64,000 nucleotides of DNA from Streptomyces sp. SA15 (lineage in GTDB: Bacteria > Actinomycetota > Actinomycetes > Streptomycetales > Streptomycetaceae), in assembly GCF_002291145.1 (NCBI RefSeq), contig NZ_NTGE01000099.1, positions 179,957 through 243,956 on the forward strand. The letters run 5' to 3'. Shown one piece after another: positions 44,700 to 53,893 of the stretch. The position numbers and the translations under genes were made by a program. Every line of letters begins with the position of its first letter. Positions within the stretch are counted from its first letter, which is position 1. The notes under the pieces are model-generated. The model searched no databases, was not told the origin of the DNA, and saw nothing but the letters and a program-made list of their open reading frames with translations.

Positions 44700-45467
44700 T
44701 CAGGAGGCGGGCGAGCCGACGTTCGGCGAGCGGCGGCGGCTCCAAGCGGTCTGGATGTGTGCCGCCATGGCCTGCGCGGCCCCCTCGGAGTCCCGGGCCA
44801 GCAGCCGCTCGGCGACTGCGCGGTGCTCCGCGTTGGCCCGCTCGCATGCGGTCGCGTCCGGAGTGCCGTTGTACAGGAACGTCGTGCGCGCCTGGGCGTG
44901 GAGGATCCGGATGATGGAACGCCCGAGCCTGTTGTGGGATGCCTGCATGATCCGGTCGTGGAAGGCCACATCGGTCTCGATGAAGCGTGCCGGGACGGCC
45001 GTCTCCTCGTCGAGCCGGGCGAGTAGCCGCTCGATGGCTCGCAGGTCGTCGTCGGTGGCCAGCTCCGCGGCCTGGGCTGTCATCTGGGCTTCCAGCGTCG
45101 ACCGGATGTCGACCAACTGGTCGAGGACGACGAGCTGGTCGTCATGCTGGACGGTCGCGGCGAGCACGACGGGGTCGAGGAGGTTCCATTCCTCGGGTGG
45201 GGTGACGGTGGTGCCGTAGCCCTGCCGGGCCTGGACCAGTCCCTTGGCCTCCAGGGACTTGACCGCCTCGCGGATGGTGATCCGGCTGACGCCGAATGTC
45301 TCGCAGAGTTCGGGTTCCACCGGCAGGGTCGATCCTGGCGGAATGGAGCCCGACACGATCGTGTCGGTCAGGCTCTCCATGACGGCCTGCGCCAGTCGGG
45401 CCGGACGCTTCGGCCAGGGCTTGAGAACGGGAGGCTCTCCTGTTCTGCCGGTGCTGTCCTTGGCCAT
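44700..45467 (-). CDS. GntR/FadR-family regulator with FCD domain
   Basis: A 255-residue regulator. Winged helix at about 20-90 (LAQAVMESLTDTIVSGSIPPGSTLPVE, VSRITIREAVKSLEAKGLV) and an FCD all-helical ligand domain (about 110-240) with metal-ligand candidates in ETDVAFHDRIMQASHN and NAEHRAVAERLL. It is divergent from the sugar operon; identical candidate operators occur in that operon's promoter and in the promoter of the beta-helix gene, so it is the probable local repressor, released by a sugar acid. Confidence 0.93.
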   Translation of the reverse strand: MAKDSTGRTGEPPVLKPWPKRPARLAQAVMESLTDTIVSGSIPPGSTLPVEPELCETFGVSRITIREAVKSLEAKGLVQARQGYGTTVTPPEEWNLLDPVVLAATVQHDDQLVVLDQLVDIRSTLEAQMTAQAAELATDDDLRAIERLLARLDEETAVPARFIETDVAFHDRIMQASHNRLGRSIIRILHAQARTTFLYNGTPDATACERANAEHRAVAERLLARDSEGAAQAMAAHIQTAWSRRRSPNVGSPAS

Positions 45468-45519
45468 GCGGGTCCCCCTTGCTGATGCGGATGGCGGCGA
45501 GTCTACTGCGCGGGACTCC

Positions 45520-45548
45520 TTGACAGCATTCGTATGACGACTTACGTT
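45520..45548 (+). promoter_or_regulatory. Promoter with FadR/GntR operator for the sugar operon
   Basis: TTGACA (45520-45525), TCGTATGACGA (45530-45540; full match to TNGTNNNACNA) and TACGTT (45543-45548) form a promoter with the operator lying in its spacer. The block from ATTCGTATGACG to GTTACA is shared with the beta-helix gene promoter. Confidence 0.8.
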
Positions 45549-45595
45549 ACACGAAAATTTCGCAACAGTACTTCCCGCTACAAGGGGTGCAAGCC

Positions 45596-46711
45596 GTGCG
45601 CATTGCCGAAGTCGAGTGCCATCCGGTCCGGGTGCCGGGAGCCAGTCCGCCCTTCGTCTGGCGGGACGGACTCCTGGGCAGCCCGTCCGAGGGCGAGGCC
45701 GCGGTGCTGCGCATCTGCACGGACGAAGGGGTCGAGGGGGTGGCGATGTCCCCCCGGCGGGGCAGTGGGGTCATCCTGGCGGACCTGCTGGACCGCGTAC
45801 TGCGCAAGGAACTGGTGGGGCACGATCCCCTGCAGCGGGAATGGCTCTGGCACCGCATGTGGGAGCTGGACCGCACGGAGGAGTTCCCGCTCTATCTGCT
45901 GGGTCTGGTCGACACCGCGCTGTGGGACCTGGCCGGACGACTCGCCGACCGGCCCACCTGGCAGATGCTCGGCGGTTACCGCACCTCGATACCCGCCTAC
46001 GCCTCCACTGTCACCTACTCCTCGGTCGAGGAGTACCTGGACATCGCCGACCAGGCCCTGGAGCTCGGCTACCCGGCCATCAAGCTCCACGCCTGGGGTG
46101 ACGCCCGCCGCGACGCCCGCCTGTCGGTGGCTTTGCGTGAACATGTGGGGGACGACATCCCGCTGATGTTCGACGGGTCGGCGGGCTTCGACCTCCCCGA
46201 CGCGGTCTATCTCGGACACGCTCTCTCGGACGCCGACTACCTCTGGTACGAGGAGCCGATGAGGGAGTTCAGTGTCACCGCGTACAAGCGCCTCGCCGAC
46301 GCGGTGGCCGTTCCCCTCCTCGTGGCCGAGACCTCCGACGGGGCGCACATGAACTCGGCCGATTTCATCCAGGCCGGCGCCGCCACCTTCGGAGTCCGCG
46401 CCTCCACCCAACTGCGCGGCGGCTTCACCGGCGCGATGCGCACCGCCCACCTCGCCGACGCCTACCGGCTGCGCGCCGAGGTGCACGGGCCGGAGATCCC
46501 CAACCGGCACCTGTGCATGGCCATCTCGAACACCACCTACTACGAGTCGCTGGTCATGGGCAATCCCATCAGCCGCGAGAGCGGCATCGACGCCCACGGC
46601 CTCGTTCATGCCCCCACCGGTCCGGGCGTCGCCCTTCCGGCGGGCCTGGATTACCCTCCCGCCCTTCAGTCATTTGTCGACAAGGAGACCGTCACCCCGC
46701 CTCGGGCCTGA
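45596..46711 (+). CDS. Enolase-superfamily sugar-acid dehydratase (L-fuconate dehydratase-like)
   Basis: A 371-residue mandelate racemase/muconate-lactonising-type enzyme. N-terminal capping domain (RIAEVECHPVRVPG), barrel with KLHAWGD (about 165), metal ligands in MFDGSAGFD (D), WYEEPM (E) and VAETSDG (E), then RASTQLRGGFTGAM and the EVHGPEIPNRH loop. It should dehydrate a sugar acid to a 2-keto-3-deoxy acid. L-fuconate is suggested by the neighbouring lactonase and fucosidase, not by sequence alone. The GTG at 45596 lies 8 nt after AAGGGG; a GTG at 45587 is the alternative. First gene of the operon. Confidence 0.82.
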   Translation: MRIAEVECHPVRVPGASPPFVWRDGLLGSPSEGEAAVLRICTDEGVEGVAMSPRRGSGVILADLLDRVLRKELVGHDPLQREWLWHRMWELDRTEEFPLYLLGLVDTALWDLAGRLADRPTWQMLGGYRTSIPAYASTVTYSSVEEYLDIADQALELGYPAIKLHAWGDARRDARLSVALREHVGDDIPLMFDGSAGFDLPDAVYLGHALSDADYLWYEEPMREFSVTAYKRLADAVAVPLLVAETSDGAHMNSADFIQAGAATFGVRASTQLRGGFTGAMRTAHLADAYRLRAEVHGPEIPNRHLCMAISNTTYYESLVMGNPISRESGIDAHGLVHAPTGPGVALPAGLDYPPALQSFVDKETVTPPRA

Positions 46712-46805
46712 TGACGGGAGCCCCAGGCCCGACGGCCTGTCTCGAACACCCCGAGCGCGGCGCCTCTCACCGCTGTGCGTCATTTCCCAAGATCTGAGGT
46801 CAGTC

Positions 46806-48170
46806 ATGAACGACGACGTTCCGGTTTCCTCCCGCCGCCAGCTCAGGCGCACGGCCGTCGCTGTCCTGGGCGCCGTCTCCCTGCTCGTGCTCGCTGCCTG
46901 CGGCAGCGCGGATCCCACACCGACGACGACTTCCTCCCCCGACGCCTTCAAACCTGTCGCTCAGAAGGAAGGCAGCGAGATCACGGTCTGGGCGGACGCC
47001 ACCCGCGTTCCTGGCGTGCAGGCATACCAGAAGGCGCACCCGAGCGTGAAGATCAAGATCGTCACGTACAGCGGGGACGCCAACGGCGCCAACGATCTGC
47101 AGACCAAGGTCCAGCTGTTCGATCGCACCGGCAGCGGCTGGCCCGACGTCGCATTCAGCGCCAACGTCAACGACGGCACCTGGGCATCTCAGGGCAAGAG
47201 CCCGTATGCCGCGCCCGTCAACCAGGGCGTGGTCTCGCAGTCCACGTTGAAGGGCTTCGCGGACGGCGCGCTGAATCCCTGCACCTTCAACGGCAACACC
47301 TACTGCCTCCGGAACGACCTGGCCCAGAACGTGCTCTGGTACAACAAGTCCCTCATGGAGAAGTTCGGGTACTCCGTCCCGACCACCTGGGAGGAGTACC
47401 AGGCACTCGGCGAGAAGGTCGCCAAGGAGCACCCCGGCTACCTGGTCGGCACCGCCGGGGACGCCTGGAGCCCCGAGGTGTACTTCTGGGCGAGCCAGTG
47501 CCCTGCCAGCACGGCGACCGGTGCCAAGAAGGTGAAGGTGGACCTGCAAGACGCCAAGTGCACCCGGATGGCCAAGCTGCTCGACACTCTGATTGCCAAG
47601 GGTTCGGTCTCCAAGGACACCGTCTTCAGCGCCGGCTTCATCAAGAACCAGGCGAGCAAGGTCCTGATGCTCCCCGGCCCGTCCTGGTTCGGCCAGGTGC
47701 TCTTCAACTCCACCTTCAAGACCTCCAAGGGACAGATCGCCGCCGCCTCCCCGCTGAAGTTCGAGGGCGACGCCAAGAACTACACCGGGAACGTCGGCGG
47801 CGGACTGTGGTTCGTCTCCTCCCACAGCAAGAACCTCAAGGCGGCCGCCGACCTGGTCACCTGGATGACGACCTCCGACGCCTACCAGGGCACCGCGGGC
47901 ACCTACCCCGCGTACAAGAAGGCCGCGGTCACCTGGCTCGCCAACCAGAAGAAGACCGGCTACTTCGCCGAGGACGTCGGTCCCGTCTTCAAGGAATCCG
48001 CGGAACTGATCTGGCCCGGCTGGTCCGCCACCCAGTACAGCCAGGAAGCCATCTACTCCTCCACGGTGGTCCCCGCCCTGAACTCCGGCAAGACCCTCAC
48101 CGACACCCTGGACACCTGGCAGACGGCCATCACCAACAAGGCCAAGTCCCTCGGCTACACCGTCAACTAG
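46806..48170 (+). CDS. Carbohydrate ABC transporter substrate-binding lipoprotein
   Basis: A 454-residue family-1 extracellular binding protein. Lipobox LVLAACGSAD puts the lipidated Cys at about 35. Landmarks: EITVWADATRVPGVQAYQKAHP, WPDVAFSANVNDGTWASQ, NVLWYNKSLMEKFGYSVPTTWEE and PGPSWFGQVLF. It delivers the sugar to the two permeases encoded next. No ATPase gene lies in the operon, as usual for Streptomyces sugar importers that share MsiK. The ATG at 46806 starts the signal peptide. Confidence 0.93.
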   Translation: MNDDVPVSSRRQLRRTAVAVLGAVSLLVLAACGSADPTPTTTSSPDAFKPVAQKEGSEITVWADATRVPGVQAYQKAHPSVKIKIVTYSGDANGANDLQTKVQLFDRTGSGWPDVAFSANVNDGTWASQGKSPYAAPVNQGVVSQSTLKGFADGALNPCTFNGNTYCLRNDLAQNVLWYNKSLMEKFGYSVPTTWEEYQALGEKVAKEHPGYLVGTAGDAWSPEVYFWASQCPASTATGAKKVKVDLQDAKCTRMAKLLDTLIAKGSVSKDTVFSAGFIKNQASKVLMLPGPSWFGQVLFNSTFKTSKGQIAAASPLKFEGDAKNYTGNVGGGLWFVSSHSKNLKAAADLVTWMTTSDAYQGTAGTYPAYKKAAVTWLANQKKTGYFAEDVGPVFKESAELIWPGWSATQYSQEAIYSSTVVPALNSGKTLTDTLDTWQTAITNKAKSLGYTVN

Positions 48171-48182
48171 CGAAGCGGACCG

Positions 48183-49112
48183 ATGACCACCCACCTCGCA
48201 ACGGAGCGGAGCGGCCGCCGCGGCCGCCGCGGCGGCCGCTCGGCCCGAAACCCGGTCGGACGAGCCGGCTACGTCTTCGTCTCCGGCTACGTCCTCCTCC
48301 TACTCGCCTTCGGCGTCCTGCCCACCTGTTACGCGGTGTGGCTGGCGCTGTCCAACTCCCGCAACCAGCTCGTCGGAATCGGCAACTTCACCCGGACGTT
48401 CACCGACTACCGCTTCGGACCGGCCTTCCTCCACATCGGCCTGTACCTGGTGGTCTGGCTGGCGAGCCTGATGATCCTGGTGGTGCTGCTCTCCCTGATG
48501 CTGCACGGCCGCATGCGCAGGACCTCCACCAGCCTGCGGTTCCTGTTCTACCTGCCGGGTGCCCTCGCCGGGGTGGCGAGCGTACTGCTCTTCCTGATCC
48601 TCCTCGACCCGGCTGCCAGTCCCGTCGGCTGGCTGCTGAAGGGCTTCGGCTGGAACACCCTCGCCGAGGTCAACGCCCCCGGTCACCTGCCGGTGCTCTT
48701 CACCGTCATCGCCTTCTGGACCGGGGCCGGCGGCTGGATCGTGGTCATGTACGGCGCGCTCAACAGCATCCCCGACGAAATCCTGGAGGCCGCCCGCATC
48801 GACGGCGCCAGCACGCTCCAGATCGCCCTGCGCATCCAGATCCCGATGATCACCAAGTGGATCGCGTACATGCTGATCCTGGCCTTCGCGGCCGGCACCC
48901 AGCTCTTCGTCGAGCCGCAACTGGTCTCCCTCGCCAGCTGGGGCATGATTCCCGACAGCTGGTCACCGAACCAGCTGTCCTACCAGTACGCCTTCCAGGC
49001 AGGCGACTTCAACGGCGCGGCGGCGCTCTCCGTCGACCTCCTCATCCTGGGCCTCGCCTGCGCGGCGCTCGTCGTCTTCCGTACCGGCCTGTTCGACAGG
49101 GACGAAGGATGA
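48183..49112 (+). CDS. Sugar ABC permease (MalF-type)
   Basis: A 309-residue inner-membrane permease with about six membrane helices and the EAA loop DEILEAARIDGASTLQIALRIQIPMI, shown here only by its core (EAARIDGAS). The N-terminal 30 residues are rich in Arg and Gly. It lies 12 bp after the binding-protein gene and overlaps the second permease gene by 4 bp. With that partner it forms the membrane channel of the sugar importer. Confidence 0.94.
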   Translation: MTTHLATERSGRRGRRGGRSARNPVGRAGYVFVSGYVLLLLAFGVLPTCYAVWLALSNSRNQLVGIGNFTRTFTDYRFGPAFLHIGLYLVVWLASLMILVVLLSLMLHGRMRRTSTSLRFLFYLPGALAGVASVLLFLILLDPAASPVGWLLKGFGWNTLAEVNAPGHLPVLFTVIAFWTGAGGWIVVMYGALNSIPDEILEAARIDGASTLQIALRIQIPMITKWIAYMLILAFAAGTQLFVEPQLVSLASWGMIPDSWSPNQLSYQYAFQAGDFNGAAALSVDLLILGLACAALVVFRTGLFDRDEG

Positions 49113-50074
49113 CCACAGCTCCCACGACCACAGCCCGCCGAACCCCGCCGCCCCGTACCGCCGGCGCCCGCACCAGCCCGAGGAAGCCCATGCGCCGGAA
49201 GCGCCGCCCAAGCTCACTGGCCGCCCGGCTGGCCTGGCTCATCGTCATGGGCCTGTCCGTGCTGTTCTTCTGCGTGCCGGTGGTGTGGCTCCTGCTGGCC
49301 CCGACCAAGACCGACGGCCAGATCGTGCGGGACAACCCGTTCTCCTTCGGCTCTCTCGGCGTGGTCGCCGACACCTGGCACCACCTCTACGCGTTCCAGG
49401 ACGGCGCCATCCTCACCTGGCTGCTGAACTCGGCGGTCTACACGTTCGGCGCGTTGGCCCTGACCCTGGTGACGTCGATCCCCGCCGGATACGCGCTGGC
49501 TCTCACTCAGTTCATCGGGCGACGGATGCTGCTGACCATCACCATGCTCGTGATGCTCATGCCGACGGCCGCGATGGTGCTGCCCCTGTACCTGGGGATG
49601 AACGCCGTGCACCTGGACGGCACGATCTGGTCGGTGATCCTGCCGTTCTCCTTCTTCCCGTTCGGGGTCTACCTCACCTACATCTACTTCTCCTCCAATG
49701 TCCCCTCGGACCTGCTGTCCGCCGCGCGGATCGACGGCTGCTCGGAGTGGCAGGTCTTCCGTCTCGTCGCGATGCCGCTGGCCAAGCCCGTGATCGCCCT
49801 GGTCGGCTTCTTCAACTTCGTCGGCAACTGGAACAACTTCTTCCTGCCGTTCGTGATGCTGCCCGACAGCTCCCAATATCCGGCGCAGGTGGGGCTGAAC
49901 AACCTGCTCGCCGCCTCGCCGCTGTTCAACACCTCCAGCGGCACGGGCAACCAGATCATGCGACCCGAACTGGCCCTGGCCACCCTCGTGACCATCGTCC
50001 CCGTTCTGATCGTCTTCCTCTTCTCCCAACGCGCTCTCGTGTCCGGCATGCTCGCCGGCTCGACGAAGGAGTGA
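49109..50074 (+). CDS. Sugar ABC permease (MalG-type)
   Basis: A 321-residue permease; after a basic N-terminal tail (RRTPPPRTAGARTSPRKPMRRKRR region) there are six membrane helices and the EAA loop with SAARIDGCSEWQVFRLVAMP. The ATG overlaps the upstream stop (ATGA). It is the second membrane subunit of the importer. A gap and the broken hydrolase gene follow. Confidence 0.94.
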   Translation: MTTAPTTTARRTPPPRTAGARTSPRKPMRRKRRPSSLAARLAWLIVMGLSVLFFCVPVVWLLLAPTKTDGQIVRDNPFSFGSLGVVADTWHHLYAFQDGAILTWLLNSAVYTFGALALTLVTSIPAGYALALTQFIGRRMLLTITMLVMLMPTAAMVLPLYLGMNAVHLDGTIWSVILPFSFFPFGVYLTYIYFSSNVPSDLLSAARIDGCSEWQVFRLVAMPLAKPVIALVGFFNFVGNWNNFFLPFVMLPDSSQYPAQVGLNNLLAASPLFNTSSGTGNQIMRPELALATLVTIVPVLIVFLFSQRALVSGMLAGSTKE

Positions 50075-50221
50075 GGTGGCAGCCGCACCCTTGGCGCCGG
50101 CGCCGTACTCAACCGGCGTCCCCTGACGTCGGCGTCGTGCCAAGCCCCACGCCGTGCGGACGGCCACGCCAGTGCGTCACCAGGCAGGCCCATGGCGGGC
50201 TGTCCGGCAACGCCGCCCACA

Positions 50222-50364
50222 CTCACGGAAGGAGTGATCAACACCGGTGCTCCCGCGGGCGTGGCCTCGGCCTTCCCGGCACCGCCTACCTCCGCCCCGG
50301 CGACACCGTCGAGCTCTCCGTCGACGGTTTCGGCGCCCAGCGCCAGACCTTCGGCCAAGCGTGA
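50222..50364 (+). pseudogene. FAH-family hydrolase remnant (2,4-diketo-3-deoxy-fuconate hydrolase-like)
   Basis: Only the last 47 or so codons remain. One frame reads TEGVINTGAPAGVA and the next GLPGTAYLRPGDTVELSVDGFGAQRQTF to a stop, the normal end of fumarylacetoacetate-hydrolase-family sugar-acid enzymes (GDVIxTGTPxGV ... LRPGDxVELxIDGLGxQRQ). Restoring one C at about 50264 would join the frames. The 5' 80% of the gene is missing. Its stop overlaps a GTG at the head of the SDR gene, showing it was once part of this operon. Confidence 0.75.
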
Positions 50365-50375
50365 AAGGCACCCCT

Positions 50376-51143
50376 TTGACCAGCATGAGCGGCCTGTCAG
50401 GGCTCAAGGCCGTCGTCACCGGCGGCGCGTCCGGGATCGGGCTGGCCACGTCCCGGATGCTGGCCGAGCACGGCGCCACGGTGGCCGTCCTCGACCTCGA
50501 CCCCTCCGGTGCCCCCGAGCCACTGATCGCCATCAAGGCCGACCTCAGCGACGATGCCTCGGTACGCGTCGCCGTGGAGACCGCTGCCGGGCAGCTCGGT
50601 GGCCTGGACATCCTGGTCAACAACGCGGGCATCGGCGCCGTCGGTACCGTCGAGGACAACCTGGACGATGAGTGGCACCGCGTCCTCGACGTCAACGTCC
50701 TCGGAACGGTGCGCACCACCCGCGCCGCCCTGCCGTATCTACGGCGCTCGTCACACGCGGCGGTCGTCAACACATGCTCCATCGCGGCCACCGCGGGCCT
50801 CCCCCAGCGCGCCCTGTACTCCGCCAGCAAGGGTGCGGTGCTGTCGCTGACCCTGGCGATGGCCGTGGACCATGTCCGTGAGGGCATCCGCGTCAACTGC
50901 GTCAACCCCGGCACCGCCGACACACCCTGGGTGACCCGGCTCCTGGACGCCGCAGACGACCCGGAGGCGGAACGCGCCGCCCTCGACGCACGCCAGCCCC
51001 TGGGACGCCTGGTCACCGCGGACGAGGTGGCAGCGGCCGTGGTCTACCTGGCGAGCCCTGCCGCAGGGTCCGTCACCGGCATCGCCCTCGCCGTCGACGG
51101 TGGCATGCAGGGGCTCCGGCTGCGCCCGGCGGTCGGCTCATGA
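50376..51143 (+). CDS. Short-chain dehydrogenase/reductase
   Basis: A classical SDR of about 255 residues. NAD site VVTGGASGIGLATS (about 16), NNAGIG motif (LVNNAGIGAVG), catalytic Ser in VVNTCSIAA and YSASK (Tyr, Lys). The C-terminus YLASPAAGSVTGIALAVDGGM is typical. In the L-fucose pathway it could be the 2-keto-3-deoxy-L-fuconate or the L-fucose dehydrogenase. Start is TTG 50376 (GAAAGG 7 nt upstream), with GTG 50361 or ATG 50385 possible. It is coupled to the next gene by ATGA. Confidence 0.9.
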   Translation: MTSMSGLSGLKAVVTGGASGIGLATSRMLAEHGATVAVLDLDPSGAPEPLIAIKADLSDDASVRVAVETAAGQLGGLDILVNNAGIGAVGTVEDNLDDEWHRVLDVNVLGTVRTTRAALPYLRRSSHAAVVNTCSIAATAGLPQRALYSASKGAVLSLTLAMAVDHVREGIRVNCVNPGTADTPWVTRLLDAADDPEAERAALDARQPLGRLVTADEVAAAVVYLASPAAGSVTGIALAVDGGMQGLRLRPAVGS

Positions 51144-52174
51144 GAGCGACGACGCTGGGCGGCACCGGTGCCAGGATCACCGAGCTGTCGTTCGGGGCCG
51201 CCGGCATCGGCAACCTCTTCCGCCCGGTCACCGACGAGGCCGCCTTCGCCACGGTGGAGGCGGCCTGGGACGCGGGCGTACGCACCTTCGACACCGCCCC
51301 GCACTACGGACTCGGGCTGTCCGAGCGACGCCTGGGCGCCGCGCTGCGCGGACGCGACCGCGACACGTACACCGTCTCCACCAAGGTCGGGCGGCTGCTC
51401 GAACCCAACCCGGAGGGCGGCCACGGCGACGATCTCGCCCACGGCTTCGCCGTGTCCGACACCCACCGGCGAGTGTGGGACTTCAGCTCCGACGGTGTCC
51501 TGCGCTCCCTGGAAGGGAGCCTGGACCGCCTCGGCCTGGACCGTGTGGACATCGCCTTGCTACACGACCCGGACCACCACGCCGAGCAGGCTCTCACCGA
51601 GGCATACCCGGCGCTGGAACGGCTGCGCGGCGAAGGCGTCGTCAAGGCGATCGGCATCGGAGTGAACCAGTGCGCGCTCCCCGCCCGCTTCCTGCGCGAG
51701 ACCGACATCGACGTGGTGTTGCTCGCCGGCCGCTACACCCTGCTGGAGCAGGAGGGGCTTGCGGAGGTACTGCCGGAGGCCGCCGCCCGCGGCAGGAGAG
51801 TCATCGTCGGCGGGGTGTTCAACTCGGGTCTGCTCACCGACCCGAAACCCGGGGCCACGTACGACTACGCGCCCACCCCACCACATGTGCTCGACCGGGC
51901 CCTGCGCATGAAGGCGGTCACCGAACGCCACGGCGTATCGCTGCGAGCAGCCGCTCTGCGCTTCCCATTCGGCCATCCGGCGGTCGCGAGCGTACTGTCC
52001 GGAGCTCGTTCCGCCGAGGAGGTCCGCGACACAGTGGATCAGCTGCGGCGAACGATGCCGGCCGCGGTCTGGGACGGACTGCGCGCCGAGGGGCTGCTGC
52101 CCCCGCACGTCCCCGTCCCCGCCGCCACACCGGTCGAAGAAACCGATCGACCGAAGGAGGAGTCGTGGGGGTGA
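51140..52174 (+). CDS. Aldo/keto reductase, L-fucose/D-threo-aldose dehydrogenase-like
   Basis: A 344-residue AKR barrel. Catalytic tetrad landmarks are TFDTAPHYGLGLSERRLG (Asp, Tyr), TVSTKVGRLL (Lys) and ALLHDPDHH (His). VIVGGVFNSGLLTD and AALRFPFGHPAVASVLSGA are typical of the L-fucose / D-threo-aldose 1-dehydrogenase group. It probably oxidises the free sugar to its lactone, the first pathway step. It overlaps both neighbours, so the operon is tightly coupled. Confidence 0.9.
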   Translation: MRATTLGGTGARITELSFGAAGIGNLFRPVTDEAAFATVEAAWDAGVRTFDTAPHYGLGLSERRLGAALRGRDRDTYTVSTKVGRLLEPNPEGGHGDDLAHGFAVSDTHRRVWDFSSDGVLRSLEGSLDRLGLDRVDIALLHDPDHHAEQALTEAYPALERLRGEGVVKAIGIGVNQCALPARFLRETDIDVVLLAGRYTLLEQEGLAEVLPEAAARGRRVIVGGVFNSGLLTDPKPGATYDYAPTPPHVLDRALRMKAVTERHGVSLRAAALRFPFGHPAVASVLSGARSAEEVRDTVDQLRRTMPAAVWDGLRAEGLLPPHVPVPAATPVEETDRPKEESWG

Positions 52175-53082
52175 CCGCCATGGAGGCGAACACCGGTGAG
52201 GGCGTCATCGACGCACACCACCACGTATGGGACCTCTCCCTCCGTGACCAGGACTGGATCACCGGACCGGAACTCGCCCCGCTGCGCCGCGACTTCACGC
52301 TTGCCGACCTGGAGCCGGAGGCCCGGGCAGTCGGCGTCACCGCGACGGTCCTGGTCCAGACGATCGATGTACCGGAGGAAACGCCCGAGTTCCTGGCCTT
52401 GGCCCAGGACAGCGACCTGGTGGCCGGCGTCGTGGGCTGGACCGACCTGACCTCCCCGGATGTCGCCCGCGCGCTCGCGGCGCTGCGCGAGGGGCCGGGT
52501 GGCGAGCACCTGGTGGGCATCCGCCACCAGGTGCAGGGCGAATCCGATCCTCGCTGGCTGGTGCGGCCGGACGTGCTGCGTGGGCTCGCCGCAGTGGCCG
52601 AGGCAGGGCTCGTGTACGACCTGGTTATCAGGCCCCACCAGCTTGCGGCCGCCCATGAGACCGCCCGACTGCTTCCCAGCCTCACCTTCGTACTCGATCA
52701 CGCGGGCAAGCCCCCCATCGCCTCTGGCGAGCTGCGGCCGTGGGCGGACGCGGTGCGTCTGCTGGCCTCGCTGCCCAACACCGTCTGCAAGCTCTCCGGC
52801 ATGGTGACCGAGGCCGACTGGGACCAGGGGAGCGTCGAGGACCTCCGGCCGTACGCGGACACAGTGCTGGATGCTTTCGGACCGCGGCGGCTGATGTTCG
52901 GCTCCGACTGGCCCGTCTGCCGGCTGGCCGCCACCTACGCCGAAGTCGTCGCCGCCGCCCAGGAGTTGACGGCAGCACTCCATCCTGCCGAACGCCGCGA
53001 GGTCTTCACCGGCACCGCCCTGCGGACCTACGGACTGACCGTCACCGGCTCCCCGGCTCCTCAGGAAGCACCATGCGCGTAG
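52165..53082 (+). CDS. Amidohydrolase, L-fuconolactonase-like
   Basis: A 305-residue amidohydrolase_2 (COG3618) protein. VIDAHHHVWDL gives the HxH metal ligands, TFVLDHAGKPP the next His and LMFGSDWPVC the Asp. WLVRPDVLRGLAAVAEAGLVYDL is a family hallmark region. It would open the lactone made by the aldo/keto reductase to the sugar acid used by the dehydratase at 45596. The GTG at 52165 follows GAAGGAGG and overlaps the upstream stop. Confidence 0.9.
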   Translation: MGVTAMEANTGEGVIDAHHHVWDLSLRDQDWITGPELAPLRRDFTLADLEPEARAVGVTATVLVQTIDVPEETPEFLALAQDSDLVAGVVGWTDLTSPDVARALAALREGPGGEHLVGIRHQVQGESDPRWLVRPDVLRGLAAVAEAGLVYDLVIRPHQLAAAHETARLLPSLTFVLDHAGKPPIASGELRPWADAVRLLASLPNTVCKLSGMVTEADWDQGSVEDLRPYADTVLDAFGPRRLMFGSDWPVCRLAATYAEVVAAAQELTAALHPAERREVFTGTALRTYGLTVTGSPAPQEAPCA

Positions 53083-53813
53083 CTCTCTTCATCACCTGTT
53101 TCAACGACATGATGTTCCCCCGCACCGGCCGCGCGGTGACCGAACTACTGGAACGGCTCGGCCACACCGTGGAGTTCCCGCAGGGCCAGACCTGCTGCGG
53201 TCAGATGCACTTCAACACCGGCTACTGCCCCGAGACCCTGCCCCTGGTGCGCCGTTTCGCGGAGGTCTTCGCGGGTTACGACGCCGTGGTCACCCCTTCC
53301 GGCTCTTGCGCGGGCATGGTCCGCGACCATCACCGGGTGGTGGCCGCCCAGTTGGGGGACCCCGCGCTCACCGAGGCGGTCGGGCGGGTGGTGCCGACGG
53401 TGTACGAGCTGTCGGAACTCCTCGTCGACGTCCTCGGCGTCACCGATGTCGGCGCGTACTTCCCGCACAGGGTCACCTACCACCCGACCTGCCACTCGCT
53501 GCGCATGCTGCGCGTCGGCGACCGGCCGCTCAGGCTGCTGCGCGCGGTGAAGGGCATCGACCTGGTCGAACTGCCCGCCGCCGAGTCCTGCTGTGGCTTC
53601 GGCGGCACCTTCGCGCTCAAGAACGCGGACGTGTCGAACGCCATGCTGGCCGACAAGATGCGCCATGTCCTGGATACCGGCGCCGAGTTCCTGTGCGCGG
53701 GCGACAACTCCTGCCTGACGCACATCGGCGGCGGTCTGTCCCGGCTGCGTACCGGCGTCGGGACGATGCACCTGGCCGAAATCCTGGCCTCCACGGAAGG
53801 GGACGTACGGTGA
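53073..53813 (+). CDS. lutA: Lactate-utilisation Fe-S protein LutA-like
   Basis: A 246-residue protein of two CCG (cysteine-rich) domains: VALFITCFNDMMFPRTGRAVTELL with QTCCGQMHFNTGY, and VTYHPTCHSLRML with ESCCGFGGTFALKN. It matches LutA, one of the three subunits that oxidise L-lactate in many bacteria. L-lactate is a product of the non-phosphorylated L-fucose route, which explains its place here. LutB should follow but only its first 28 codons do; LutC is absent. Confidence 0.9.
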   Translation: MRVALFITCFNDMMFPRTGRAVTELLERLGHTVEFPQGQTCCGQMHFNTGYCPETLPLVRRFAEVFAGYDAVVTPSGSCAGMVRDHHRVVAAQLGDPALTEAVGRVVPTVYELSELLVDVLGVTDVGAYFPHRVTYHPTCHSLRMLRVGDRPLRLLRAVKGIDLVELPAAESCCGFGGTFALKNADVSNAMLADKMRHVLDTGAEFLCAGDNSCLTHIGGGLSRLRTGVGTMHLAEILASTEGDVR

Positions 53814-53893
53814 GCGGTGCTGACAACGTCGTATGGCTGGGCACCCCGGCCCTTCCCGAGGCAGCGGGCGCCACGCTCGCCGACACCCGGCTG
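53810..53893 (+). pseudogene. LutB 5' remnant
   Basis: GTG overlapping the lutA stop opens a frame reading VVWLGTPALPEAAGATLADTRL, the normal start of LutB (...GMPxFPEAAxxALxDxxLR). After 28 codons the similarity stops, where a long Fe-S protein should continue. The following frame to 54127 is unrelated in appearance. It marks a deletion or insertion join at about 53893. Confidence 0.8.
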
